The notes beneath the pieces were generated by a model that saw only the letters and a list, made by a program, of their open reading frames with translations, searched no databases and was not told where the DNA came from. Source: an uncultured Coriobacteriaceae bacterium (GTDB lineage Bacteria > Actinomycetota > Coriobacteriia > Coriobacteriales > UMGS124). Taken from it: a DNA stretch of 64,000 bases. The translations under genes were made by a program, and so were the position numbers. The stretch spans positions 1 to 64,000 of the forward strand of contig UQBS01000006.1 of NCBI GenBank assembly GCA_900539345.1, in the 5' to 3' direction. Numbering within the stretch: position 1 is the first letter of the stretch; each line of letters opens with the position of its first letter. Shown piece after piece: positions 25,297 to 33,720 of this stretch.

Positions 25297-28170
25297 ATGG
25301 CAGCAAACACCAACGTCACACGCCGCAGCTTTGTCAAGGCAGCAGCGCTTGCCGGCGCGGCGGTGGCCATCGGCACCCAGATGAGTGGTTCTCTCGTCGA
25401 GGCGCCTGCGGCATACGCTGACGAGGCTGACGACGTCAAGAAGGTCTACACCTCTTGTCACGGCTGCATCCAGATGTGCCCGGCCGTCGCCACCATCGAG
25501 AACGGCGTGGTCACCAAGCTCGAGGGCGACGACCGCGCCCCCGTGTCTAAGGGCTCTCTGTGCATCAAGGGCCTCAACCAGCTGCACACCATGTACAGCC
25601 CGCGTCGTATCCTGCACCCGCTGAAGCGCGTTGGCGAGCGCGGCACGACCGACTTCGAGGTCATCTCCTGGGACGAGGCTATCGAGCTTGCGGCCACCCA
25701 GATCAAGGATGCCATCGACCAGTACGGCAACTACGCCTTCTTCTCCTCCGTCGGCGGCGGCGGTTCCTACTCGTTCATGGAGGCCATGACGCTTCCCATG
25801 GCGTTCGGCTCCCCCACCGTCTTTGAGCCTGGCTGCGCCCAGTGCTACCTGCCCCGTTGGTCCCTGTCGAAGCTCTTCTACGGCGGCGACGACCAGTCCA
25901 TCGCAGACAACGCCGTCCAGGAGATTTTCCGCGACGAGGAGAACAACAAGACTGAGCTCGTCGTGATCTGGGGCGCCCAGCCCTCCGTCTCCGAGACCGC
26001 TGAGTCCGGCCGCGGCATGGCTGAGCTGCGCGCTCGCGGTGTCAAGACGATCGTCGTTGACCCGAACTTCTCGCCCGACGCCGCCAAGGCCGACGTGTGG
26101 CTCCCTGTTCGTCCCGAGACCGACACGGGCGTGCTTCTGTCCTGGTACCGCTACATCTTCGAGAACAAGCTCTACGACGAAGAGTTCACCAAGTACTGGA
26201 CGAACCTGCCCTTCCTGATCGACCCCGACACCAAGCTTCCCGTCAAGGCCCAGGAGCTCTTCCCCGATTTCCAGCAAACTACGCCCGAGAACACCCCGGC
26301 GTACGTGTGCTACGACCTCAAGACCGGCGCCGTTGCTCCCTTCGAGTACAGCGCTCCTGCTGACTCCGCCGTTGACCCCGAGATCTTCTGGGAGGGCGAG
26401 TACGAGGGCAAGACCTACAAGACCGCCGGCCAGATCTACAAGGATCAGGCTGAGCCCTGGACCCTCGAGCACACTGAGGAAGTCACCTGGGTTCCCGCCG
26501 ACCTCAACGAGAAGGCCATTAAGATGTACGCCGAGAACTGGGGCGGCATCGCCAACGGCGTCGCGGCTGACATGAGCGAGTCTGCCTCCCAGGTGCCTCT
26601 GGGCTGCATGGGCCTGGATGCCATCATGGGCCGCATCAACAAGCCCGGCGTCACCATGACGCAGAAGGGCGGCGGCTACTTCGCCACCATGACCGACACC
26701 GGTGAGACCGTCAACACTCGCCCGGTCACCTACAACAACGGCTTTAGCGGCATGTTCTCCGACATGTACGGCGTGGGTGCCGTCATCGGCATGTCCGACG
26801 CTGAGAACGAGGAGCGCATCAAGGCTCTGGGCGAGGCTATGCCTGACTCCCAGAAGACCCTCAACAAGCTGCTCCAGGACCGTCTGGGCATGAAGTACCA
26901 CAAGGGTCTCTACGCTTGGTGCCACTCCCACATCCCTACGGTGCGCGAGGCCATCGCCACCGGCGAGCCCTTCAAGCCGCGCGTGTGGTTCGACATGTCG
27001 GGCAACAAGCTCGCGATGCTCGGTAACGCCAAGAGCTGGTACGACGTCTTCCCCGAGGTGGACTTCATCATCGGCCAGTACCCGATGCTGACCTCCTTCC
27101 ACATTGAGGCCGCCGACCTGGTCTTCCCGCTGCGCGAGTGGCTCGAGGAGCCCATGGTCAACATGACCCAGCTCGACACCCAGTGGCTGCAGAACGAGTG
27201 CACCCACATCGGCGAGACCGTCTCCCACTCCATTCCTGCCGCACAGGTCATCAAGAAGTGCCAGGAGCTGTGGGGCGGCTCCATCCCCGGTGGCCTCGAG
27301 CTCGCTCCCGGCGTCTCTGCCTACCTGGGCAACGCCACCGAGCAGGAGGTCAAGGACTCCACCGCGCAGACTCTGGGCGCTGCTGACTGGGATACGCTCC
27401 AGTCCGACATCGACGCCTACGTGCCTTGCGTGACGCCCGACTACTTTAACTACCTGCAGCATGAGCAGCTCTGCGACGACGGCCTGCCTTCGGGCTTCGC
27501 CACCGAGTCGCGCAAGGTCGAGGTCTACTGCCAGATGCTTCTGCGTATGGCCCGCAACGGCTACCCGTTCTGCTACCCCGAGCCGCAGGAGGCCTGCGAC
27601 GACTACAGCCCGATCTGCGCGTTCATCGAGCCTGCCGAGTCGCCCATCAACGACGAGGCCAACGGTGAGGGTGGCCAGTACCCGTTCATCCTGACCTCCG
27701 GCCGCGTGCCGTACTTCCACCATGGCACTATGCGTCACGCTGCGTTCTCCCGTGAGCTCTATCCTGCGCCTCACGTGCGCATCAACCCGCGCTCCGCTGC
27801 CGACCTCGACATCGCCGACGGCGACTGGCTCAAGATCACGAGCCGTCGCGGTGAGATCGCCGGCATCGCCGAGCTCACCGAGGGCGTGGCCCCCGGCGTT
27901 GTCTGGATGGAGCGCTACTGGAACCCCGAGTGCTTCGACGAGTCCATCCCCGCAGAGCAGCGCTCCGCTGGCTGGCGCGAGATGAACGTCAACGTGCTGA
28001 CCAAGAACGATGCCCCGTTCAACGAGGTGTACGGCTCTTACACCAACCGCGGCTTCACCGTGCGCGTGGAGAAGGGCGACAAGCCTGCCAACGTTTGGAT
28101 TGAGCCCGAGGAGTTCCAGCCCTTCATGCCCACGCTCCAGAGCGAGCCCAAGACTGAGGATGTGTTCTAA
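25297..28170 (+). CDS. Tat-exported molybdopterin oxidoreductase (DMSO reductase family), catalytic subunit
   Basis: A 957-aa molybdenum (or tungsten) bis-MGD enzyme. The twin arginines are R9-R10 (TRRSFVK) with a signal ending near AYADE. The [4Fe-4S] ligands are C54, C57, C61 and C89. C180 and C183 in EPGCAQCYLPRW lie where the metal-ligating residue is often found. The C-terminal cofactor domain has FILTSGRVPYFHHGTMRH. A GAGGAGG-type Shine-Dalgarno sequence precedes ATG 25297. The Fe-S subunit gene overlaps by one base. No membrane anchor is encoded. The layout resembles catechol dehydroxylases and transhydroxylase-type enzymes of gut Eggerthellaceae, but the substrate is unproven. Confidence 0.92.
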   Translation: MAANTNVTRRSFVKAAALAGAAVAIGTQMSGSLVEAPAAYADEADDVKKVYTSCHGCIQMCPAVATIENGVVTKLEGDDRAPVSKGSLCIKGLNQLHTMYSPRRILHPLKRVGERGTTDFEVISWDEAIELAATQIKDAIDQYGNYAFFSSVGGGGSYSFMEAMTLPMAFGSPTVFEPGCAQCYLPRWSLSKLFYGGDDQSIADNAVQEIFRDEENNKTELVVIWGAQPSVSETAESGRGMAELRARGVKTIVVDPNFSPDAAKADVWLPVRPETDTGVLLSWYRYIFENKLYDEEFTKYWTNLPFLIDPDTKLPVKAQELFPDFQQTTPENTPAYVCYDLKTGAVAPFEYSAPADSAVDPEIFWEGEYEGKTYKTAGQIYKDQAEPWTLEHTEEVTWVPADLNEKAIKMYAENWGGIANGVAADMSESASQVPLGCMGLDAIMGRINKPGVTMTQKGGGYFATMTDTGETVNTRPVTYNNGFSGMFSDMYGVGAVIGMSDAENEERIKALGEAMPDSQKTLNKLLQDRLGMKYHKGLYAWCHSHIPTVREAIATGEPFKPRVWFDMSGNKLAMLGNAKSWYDVFPEVDFIIGQYPMLTSFHIEAADLVFPLREWLEEPMVNMTQLDTQWLQNECTHIGETVSHSIPAAQVIKKCQELWGGSIPGGLELAPGVSAYLGNATEQEVKDSTAQTLGAADWDTLQSDIDAYVPCVTPDYFNYLQHEQLCDDGLPSGFATESRKVEVYCQMLLRMARNGYPFCYPEPQEACDDYSPICAFIEPAESPINDEANGEGGQYPFILTSGRVPYFHHGTMRHAAFSRELYPAPHVRINPRSAADLDIADGDWLKITSRRGEIAGIAELTEGVAPGVVWMERYWNPECFDESIPAEQRSAGWREMNVNVLTKNDAPFNEVYGSYTNRGFTVRVEKGDKPANVWIEPEEFQPFMPTLQSEPKTEDVF

Positions 28171-28772
28171 TGAGAAACTGCCTTGTTATCGATCTGGACC
28201 GCTGCTCCGGCTGCGACTCCTGCATCGCCGCTTGCAAGCATGAGAACGGCATCGGCCTGGGCGTGTACCGCAACACCGTGGACCGTATGGGCCCCATCGG
28301 CGAGTGGCCGCGTCCGCAGCAGTACTGGCTGCCCCGCCAGTGCCAGCAGTGCGATAACGCCCCCTGCCTTGAGGTGTGCCCCACCGGCGCCACCTACCGC
28401 GAGGACGAGTACGGCCTGATTGTCATCAACCAGGAGCAGTGCATCGGCTGCCAGCAGTGCATGACTGCCTGCCCCTTTGACGCTCGCTGGTTCGACGCCG
28501 CCAACTCCGTCGTCGAGAAGTGCGATGGCTGCATTGACAGGCTCAAGAAGGGCGAGAAGCCCGCATGCGTGCACAACTGCTGCTGCGGTGCCCGTCTCTT
28601 CGGTGACCTCGACGATCCCGAGTCCGATGCCTCGAAGGCACTGGCTGCGGCCGACCCCGCGTCGCTGCACCAGTTCAACGACGAGGTCGGCGCCTCGCCC
28701 CGTACGGTTTACATCCTGTCGGAGAAGGTATGCCCCTGGCAGGACGAGAAGACCGCCTATCGCGCTCGCTAG
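28170..28772 (+). CDS. Four-cluster ferredoxin subunit of the molybdoenzyme (DmsB/NrfC-like)
   Basis: A 200-aa electron-transfer subunit. Four cysteine groups can be read: C12-x2-C-x2-C-x3-C, then CQQCDNAPCLEVC, CIGCQQCMTAC, and CDGC with a later CVHNC, enough for four [4Fe-4S] clusters. It has no signal peptide, so it would be exported by riding on the Tat-targeted catalytic subunit. It overlaps that gene by one base (TAATG). It passes electrons between the catalytic subunit and an unknown membrane donor. Confidence 0.93.
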   Translation: MRNCLVIDLDRCSGCDSCIAACKHENGIGLGVYRNTVDRMGPIGEWPRPQQYWLPRQCQQCDNAPCLEVCPTGATYREDEYGLIVINQEQCIGCQQCMTACPFDARWFDAANSVVEKCDGCIDRLKKGEKPACVHNCCCGARLFGDLDDPESDASKALAAADPASLHQFNDEVGASPRTVYILSEKVCPWQDEKTAYRAR

Positions 28773-28815
28773 TGTGATGCGTCGTTCCCTTTGAGCGGGA
28801 TGCGTTGAATGATTG

Positions 28816-28853
28816 ATGGGGGCGAGGTTGCCTGTGTGGCGCCTCGCCCCCAT
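28816..28853 (+). promoter_or_regulatory. Strong hairpin between the Fe-S subunit and TorD genes
   Basis: A perfect 12-bp stem (ATGGGGGCGAGG with CCTCGCCCCCAT) has a loop of 14 bases and no T-run after it. It may stabilise the upstream mRNA or lower expression of the chaperone relative to the enzyme. Confidence 0.5.
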
Positions 28854-28942
28854 GACACAAAGGGACGGGTGCAATGTGTTGTTCCCGGACCTTGCAAGAT
28901 GGAGCTGCCGCTTGTGCGGCGTTGTCACGGAGAGGAACCACA

Positions 28943-29749
28943 ATGAGCGAGAACACGATGGCCGAGACGCTAGATACCCAGGCCGAGGCCACCTCCGCCG
29001 ACGCCGCCGCACAGGCTGAGCAGGCTGCGACTGCCGTTCCCGAGGAGGTCGCCGCTGCCCTTGAGGGCCGCGCCGCTTTCTATGAGACGCTCGCAGGCCT
29101 TTTTTGGATGCCGCTTACGGCCGAGCAGGTAGAGGCCATGGCCGGCCAGGATTTCTCCGCCTATGCCGAGCTCAACGAAGACTTCGCCGACGGCGTGAAC
29201 GACATCACACGCTACCTGCGCAAGCGCAACACCGGTACGCGCGACGAGATGGCCGTGGACTTCACGGGCACCTTCACGGGCATCAAGACCTACGAGGGCA
29301 AGACGGCCGTGCCGTACAAGTCGGTCTTTACGAGCGAAGATGGCCTTATGTACCAGGAGGGTTTCCGCGAGGTGTACCACGCCTTCAAGGCCGAGGCCAT
29401 CAAGAAGCGCGCCGGGCTCGACTACCCTGACGACCACATCTCGTTTCTCTGCCAGTTCATGGCCATCATGAGCCGCCGTACGCTCGAGGCCCTGCAGGCC
29501 GGCGACTACGACAAGGCTGCCCACGACGTGAAGGCCTCTGCCGACTTCCTCGACAACAACATCCTCTCCTGGTACGACCAGCTCATGGAGCGTTCGCTGT
29601 TGCTCATCAAGACCCGCTTCTACAAGGGCGTCATGAAGCTTGCGCGTGGGTTCTTTACGCTCGACCGCGAGACGCTGGCCGACCTGGCCGATGAGGTTGC
29701 CGAGCTTGCCGAGGCGGCCCAGAAGACCGAGGGGACCCAGGCCGAGTAA
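28943..29749 (+). CDS. torD: TorD/DmsD-family molybdoenzyme chaperone
   Basis: A 268-aa cytoplasmic, all-helical chaperone that would bind the Tat signal of the molybdoenzyme and help cofactor insertion before export. The start is ATG 28943 with GGAGAGG at 28929-28935. Family-like segments are DFTGTFTG, PYKSVFTSEDGLMYQE, and YPDDHISFLCQFMAIMS, which matches the D-x2-H-x2 core of TorD proteins. The first 35 residues are an acidic Ala/Glu extension not usual for the family. It belongs to the operon by position, 170 bases after the Fe-S gene. Confidence 0.85.
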   Translation: MSENTMAETLDTQAEATSADAAAQAEQAATAVPEEVAAALEGRAAFYETLAGLFWMPLTAEQVEAMAGQDFSAYAELNEDFADGVNDITRYLRKRNTGTRDEMAVDFTGTFTGIKTYEGKTAVPYKSVFTSEDGLMYQEGFREVYHAFKAEAIKKRAGLDYPDDHISFLCQFMAIMSRRTLEALQAGDYDKAAHDVKASADFLDNNILSWYDQLMERSLLLIKTRFYKGVMKLARGFFTLDRETLADLADEVAELAEAAQKTEGTQAE

Positions 29750-29801
29750 CCAGGCGCGCCTGCTTGCCCGAGGTGCCCGAACATAGACTTTAGCCGCCAG
29801 G

Positions 29802-29829
29802 TTCACCCTCTCCTCTTTTTGCGTACAAT
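29802..29829 (+). promoter_or_regulatory. Candidate promoter of the second LuxR regulator
   Basis: TTCACC (29802-29807) and TACAAT (29824-29829) are separated by 16 bases, and the start codon is 34 bases further. GCGTAC is repeated on both sides of the -10 box and could be a binding site. Confidence 0.45.
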
Positions 29830-29862
29830 TATGTGCGTACATTCAAGGGGAGAGGGTTTCGC

Positions 29863-31443
29863 ATGGAGCAGACGGACGCTTCTGGGGTGAAGCGGAGCTT
29901 AACCGAAGAGTTGGCGACGCGTTGGTCGTCGCTGCCGTTCATGGCGTTTGGCGTGTGGACCGCTTGGTCGTCGCTTACCTATTCTGGGTCGCTGTGGCTT
30001 TCTGACAACGAGGTCAACGGGTTCTACCTGTCGTTGCTGTTCGTCATCTCCACCATGACATTTGCCGTGGTGTTCCTTGGGGCGTCGTTCTTTGCCCGCC
30101 GCCACGCTGACAAGGGCGATGTCTCGGATCGCGTCGTCATGGGATTCGGCCTCTTGGCGGCCTTGGGCGCTTTTCTTATCATTTTGGCCGGCCCGTACTG
30201 GTTGGGCGTTTCCCGTCGGGCAACCTCTGTGTTTGTGGTCGGAGCCATCATGACGGGAGCTGGCACGGCCGGCATCGGTCTGCGTTGTGCGACGCTCTAT
30301 GGTGGCCTACCGCCGCGCAGGGCGCTCATCACAGCGGCATTGTCGCAGCTTGTGGCCTCATTCATCTATTTTGTCGTACTGGCGACCCCCGCATGGGCGC
30401 CCATTGCCCATGGCCCCTCACTCACCCATATCCTGGCGTTCACGCTGCTGCCGGTGGTCGCCGCCTGGCTTTCATGCATCAAGCCGTCGCACGAGTCGCT
30501 CTTTGAGGAGAACGTCCGTCAGTATCCGGCAAACAGCGGCGCGCTTCCCGCAGCGTTCTGGCGTTTCTCGGCCTTCGCGTTTGCGCTTGCCCTCATCACC
30601 ACGTTCATCCGCTCGTCCATGGTGACGGTGAGCGCGCTTGCCAACACGGTCGAGGGCAACAACGTGCTGCAGCTCCTACGCATCGCGATGGTGCTCGTCG
30701 TGATCGCCTGGACGCTGCGTTCCGACGCGCAGGGGTTCGACTTGGGGCGCGTTTGCTCGCTCGCCACGGTGCTTGCCGCCGTGGTTACCGCCTGCTCGGC
30801 GGCTTTGGGGGGAACCACCAGCGCACTCAGCGTGCTCGTGTACTTTGCCAGCAGCATCTTCGAGTTCTTCATGTGGTGCCTGCTCGCCTTCATCGTGTAT
30901 CAGAAGCACATCTCGCCGCTTGCCGTGTTCGGTTTCGGCCGAGGACTCTTTATGCTTGGCTGTGCCCTGGGCTGGGCGCTTGGCATTGTCGTGATGCCGA
31001 GCATCGAGGCGGCATCTGCGCAGGTAGTCGTAAGCATCGTGCTTGCTGGCACCATCATCATCTTGTGGCTCGCCCTGTTCTCGGGCAAGGACTACGAGCG
31101 TCTCTTCTCCACGGTGGGCGAAGACGAGCTGTCGCTGGAGGACCTCTTTGAGATTGACCAGCGCCTTGATGAAGGCACCGAGGCGGGACAGCCCAAGTCG
31201 GAGCGCAAGGGCAAGTTCGGCCAGGCGGTCGAGGCCATCGCCGCTCGCAACGCCCTTTCCGCACGTGAGGCCGAGGTACTGCGCTGCCTCGCCATGGGAT
31301 ACGGCTCAGAGCGCATCGCCCAAACCATGGGCGTCAAGGTGAACACCGTGCGCACCCATACCCACAACGTCTACGTCAAGCTCGACGTCCACTCCCGCGA
31401 GGAGCTCATGCGCCTCGTCGACGACGAAGTTGCAGGGCAGTAG
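29863..31443 (+). CDS. Membrane-bound LuxR-type regulator (second of three)
   Basis: A 526-aa protein with the same design as the one at 15250: about twelve hydrophobic helices, an acidic linker (about 410-440), and a C-terminal LuxR domain with LSAREAEVLRCLAMGYGSERIA and VKVNTVRTHTHNVYVKLDVHSREELM. The start at ATG 29863 follows GGGGAGAGGG. It lies directly after the molybdoenzyme-FeS-torD genes, which are its probable regulatory target. It has its own candidate promoter. The ligand is unknown. Confidence 0.88.
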   Translation: MEQTDASGVKRSLTEELATRWSSLPFMAFGVWTAWSSLTYSGSLWLSDNEVNGFYLSLLFVISTMTFAVVFLGASFFARRHADKGDVSDRVVMGFGLLAALGAFLIILAGPYWLGVSRRATSVFVVGAIMTGAGTAGIGLRCATLYGGLPPRRALITAALSQLVASFIYFVVLATPAWAPIAHGPSLTHILAFTLLPVVAAWLSCIKPSHESLFEENVRQYPANSGALPAAFWRFSAFAFALALITTFIRSSMVTVSALANTVEGNNVLQLLRIAMVLVVIAWTLRSDAQGFDLGRVCSLATVLAAVVTACSAALGGTTSALSVLVYFASSIFEFFMWCLLAFIVYQKHISPLAVFGFGRGLFMLGCALGWALGIVVMPSIEAASAQVVVSIVLAGTIIILWLALFSGKDYERLFSTVGEDELSLEDLFEIDQRLDEGTEAGQPKSERKGKFGQAVEAIAARNALSAREAEVLRCLAMGYGSERIAQTMGVKVNTVRTHTHNVYVKLDVHSREELMRLVDDEVAGQ

Positions 31444-31507
31444 GGCTCGCCACCTTCGATTGATTGCCGCGTCCCTCTAAATATCCGATTCGCATTTGAC
31501 GGCATTT

Positions 31508-31576
31508 ACTTTCGGGTTTGGCGCAGTTTTACTTTCGACTTTGGCGGCATTTGACTTTCGGGTTTGGCGATTGGGG
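31508..31576. repeat. Three tandem 23-bp repeats upstream of fic
   Basis: The core ACTTTCGGGTTTGGCG occurs at 31508-31523 and 31554-31569, with a two-base variant (ACTTTCGACTTTGGCG) at 31531-31546. The period is exactly 23 bases, with variable spacers of seven. The surrounding DNA is clearly more AT-rich than the genes. It may be a protein-binding array or a member of a dispersed repeat family. Confidence 0.75.
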
Positions 31577-31603
31577 CAATCTGGCTTGCGTTTGTGAACG
31601 CCG

Positions 31604-31680
31604 AAAACCTTTGCTTTCCTGCTCAGAAAACAAAGGTTATTTGATAACCTTTGTTTTTGAGAGTCGAAAACAAAGGTTAG
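31604..31680 (+). promoter_or_regulatory. Probable fic operator: perfect 14-bp palindrome plus extra half-sites
   Basis: AAAACAAAGGTTAT (31627-31640) and its exact complement ATAACCTTTGTTTT (31644-31657) are separated by TTG. A further AAAACAAAGGTTA lies at 31667-31679, and a reversed, slightly degenerate copy at about 31604-31616. The last half-site ends 11 bases before the first possible fic start, so a bound protein would block transcription. Confidence 0.65.
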
Positions 31681-31690
31681 GCGGCAGGCC

Positions 31691-32995
31691 ATGGGTGTGT
31701 ACCAGTCAGATTATTGGCAGTCCTGCGGGTGGGGAATGAACCGGCGAGAGACGCAAAGTGGGACATACCATCCGTTCTTGCCCGACAAGCTGGCAGGGCT
31801 CGATATCATGCTGACACCCGAGGCGGTCTCGGCCGTGACGCAGGCGCAGTCTGCCGTGTTGCTGCTCAACCAAGAGGCGCGCTTTCTGACCAATACAGAA
31901 CCTCTGGCGCGCCTGCTGTTGCGTTCTGAGGCGTTGGCCTCCTCTCGCATTGAGGGTTTGCAAATGAATGCCGGCAGGCTGCTCGAATTTGAGGCGCTTG
32001 ACGAGCTGGGCGTGTCGCATCGACTCGATGGTGTGGAGGCCGCGGTCATGGCAAATATCGCCGCCATGAGCGACGCGGTGGATAGCATCGGGGCCGGCGA
32101 CTCGATTACGGTGAATGACATTCGTGCTGTAAATGCGACCTTGCTTCAAGGGTCGCACCTTGAGGATGAGGGCGGAGTGCTGCGCACGATCCAAAACTGG
32201 ATCGGCGGCAACAATGTCAACCCGGTTGGCGCTGCCTACGTACCACCCCGGCCCGAACATGTCCCGGAGCTGATGGAAGACCTCGCCCAATTCTGCAACA
32301 CGTCGCCCTTGCCGGCGATTGCCGTGGCGGCGATAGCGCACGCTCAGCTCGAAACGATTCATCCGTTTGCGGATGGCAATGGGCGGACGGGTCGTGCCCT
32401 TGTGCACATGTTGTTGCACCGTGCGGGCCTGACTCCGAACAGCGTCCCTCCCATCTCGCTTGTGCTGGCAACGGACAAGGCACGCTACATCAACAATCTC
32501 CCAGCGTATCGATGCGATGACGGGCGATATGAAGGGGCAGATGAAAAGGCCGCTGCTCTGCAAGGGTGTATCAGCGATTGGGTGGAGTACTTTGCCAACG
32601 CGGTGCTGCTTGCTTGCGGGCGCGCGCAGGAGTTTGAGCACCGTATTGCCGATATTCAGGAAGAATGGCGCGGCCGCGGCACGATTCGCAAGAATTCGTC
32701 TGCCGATGTGCTCATCGAGGTCCTGCCAGGCAACCCTGTTGTCAGCGTCGTTTCGGCCGCTCGCCTGACAAGTAAAAGCGTCCAGGCTGCGCGCCTGGCG
32801 CTCAAGCAGCTGGAGAGCATGGGCATCCTGGTGCAGAATGCCAAGAACCGCAAGAGCAACATCTATGTCGCGCAAGAAATTTTGGATGCATTCACGGCGT
32901 ACGAGCGAGCTCTGGTGGTGCCTGGCGGCGATACGTCTTCAGAGAAACCCATGCGACCCGTGCCTCTGCGCGTCCCGCGAGACCGCCGGCCATAA
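31691..32995 (+). CDS. fic: Fic domain protein (probable AMP-transferase) with self-inhibitory motif
   Basis: A 434-aa Fic protein. The active-site motif HPFADGNGRTGR starts at H224. The class II inhibitory helix (S/T)xxxE(G/N) is present upstream as SSRIEG (S84-G89), so ATP binding should be self-restrained. The segment TYHPFLPDKLAGLDIML is the usual N-terminal Fic/DOC start region. The last 110 residues fit a winged helix (LTSKSVQAARLALKQLESMGIL), which suggests DNA binding. An alternative start, ATG 31736, has a better Shine-Dalgarno sequence. The operator-like DNA upstream suggests autorepression. It is probably chromosomal stress or toxin-like regulation; no antitoxin gene is adjacent. 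Confidence 0.88.
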   Translation: MGVYQSDYWQSCGWGMNRRETQSGTYHPFLPDKLAGLDIMLTPEAVSAVTQAQSAVLLLNQEARFLTNTEPLARLLLRSEALASSRIEGLQMNAGRLLEFEALDELGVSHRLDGVEAAVMANIAAMSDAVDSIGAGDSITVNDIRAVNATLLQGSHLEDEGGVLRTIQNWIGGNNVNPVGAAYVPPRPEHVPELMEDLAQFCNTSPLPAIAVAAIAHAQLETIHPFADGNGRTGRALVHMLLHRAGLTPNSVPPISLVLATDKARYINNLPAYRCDDGRYEGADEKAAALQGCISDWVEYFANAVLLACGRAQEFEHRIADIQEEWRGRGTIRKNSSADVLIEVLPGNPVVSVVSAARLTSKSVQAARLALKQLESMGILVQNAKNRKSNIYVAQEILDAFTAYERALVVPGGDTSSEKPMRPVPLRVPRDRRP

Positions 32996-33000
32996 ACGCA

Positions 33001-33046
33001 AAAGGCCCCGCGCTGCCTGCTGGTTTGCAGGGCGGCGCGGGGCTTT
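33001..33046. terminator. Bidirectional terminator between fic and mop
   Basis: GCCCCGCGCTGCC pairs with GGGCGGCGCGGGGC. It is flanked by an A-run to the left (T-run for the minus-strand mop gene) and TTT to the right. Confidence 0.75.
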
Positions 33047-33075
33047 GCTGTGCAGGTTGGCTTGGAGCCGAAACC

Positions 33076-33504
33076 TTAGGCCTCGACGGCGACGAGCACG
33101 TCGGTGCTCTTCACGAAGGCGACGGCAGGCTTGCCGACCTCGAGGCCAAGCTCCTCGATGGCAGCGTTGGTGATGGAGCCGGAGACGGTCAGGCCGTACT
33201 CGGTGGTGATGGTCACATGGCCGTTGACGGCGCCCTTCTGGATTTTGGTGACCTCGCCGCAGAACTGGTTGCGGGCAGAGATCTGCAGGTGCTGGCCGGC
33301 CTCGGCGAACATGACGTTGGTGGCCTTGACCACGGCGATGGCGGGCTTGCCGGCCTCGAGGCCCAGATCCTCGACGGCCTCGCAGGTGATGTCGGCCTTG
33401 ATGTTCTTGCCGGGGGCAACCTCGATGGCGACGACGGCGTTGACGGCGCCCTTCTCGACGGAGACGACGGTGCCGGCGAACTGGTTGCGGGCGGAAATCT
33501 TCAT
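33076..33504 (-). CDS. mop: Molbindin: two-domain molybdate/tungstate-binding TOBE protein
   Basis: A 142-aa cytoplasmic protein made of two Mop/TOBE repeats: ISARNQFAGTVVSVEKGAVN at the N-terminus and ISARNQFCGEVTKIQKGAVN from about residue 75. These di-Mop proteins bind several oxyanions per oligomer and buffer or sense molybdate or tungstate. There is no ModE DNA-binding domain, so storage is more likely than regulation. The start is ATG 33504 with AAGGAAG upstream. It stands alone. Its presence 5 kb from a molybdoenzyme supports a local molybdenum theme. Confidence 0.93.
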   Translation of the reverse strand: MKISARNQFAGTVVSVEKGAVNAVVAIEVAPGKNIKADITCEAVEDLGLEAGKPAIAVVKATNVMFAEAGQHLQISARNQFCGEVTKIQKGAVNGHVTITTEYGLTVSGSITNAAIEELGLEVGKPAVAFVKSTDVLVAVEA

Positions 33505-33588
33505 GATGCGCTTCCTTTCGATGGTTGCGGGCGGCTGCCACTGCAAGTGCCGCGCCTGGCTGACGAGGGGAACTATAAGCCATGGGGT

Positions 33589-33612
33589 TTGGCGCTCCGG
33601 TCTTCGCGCCAA
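33589..33612. promoter_or_regulatory. Inverted repeat in the mop promoter region
   Basis: TTGGCGC (33589-33595) and GCGCCAA (33606-33612) form a perfect 7-bp palindrome with a 10-base gap, just upstream of a minus-strand -10-like TATAGT (plus 33572-33577). It is a candidate operator for mop. Confidence 0.4.
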
Positions 33613-33684
33613 CATTTGAGTTCTGTTGTACCAACGCGTGCCAATCAGCAATCGAACGTGCGTAGAAAAGACTCGATTTGTCCG

Positions 33685-33701
33685 ATTGCCAATCTGGCAA
33701 T
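33685..33701. promoter_or_regulatory. Compact palindrome in the divergent intergenic region
   Basis: ATTGCCA and TGGCAAT are separated by ATC. It lies 20 bases upstream of the promoter of the gene at 33804. The 299-base gap 33505-33803 otherwise shows no gene. Confidence 0.4.
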
Positions 33702-33720
33702 GCCATTCTGTCATTCCATA

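Noticed and set aside
25246..27774. An 842-codon minus-strand frame across the molybdoenzyme.
   Set aside because: Antisense shadow with no motif and no start signal.
31501..31680. Possible CRISPR-like array.
   Set aside because: The repeats are tandem with spacers of only seven bases, only three copies are present, and no cas genes are nearby.
31477..31692. A 71-codon minus-strand frame covering the 23-bp repeats and the fic operator.
   Set aside because: It is the translation of repeated DNA (a 23-base unit changes frame between copies) and its start lies inside the fic start region; treated as regulatory or repeat DNA.
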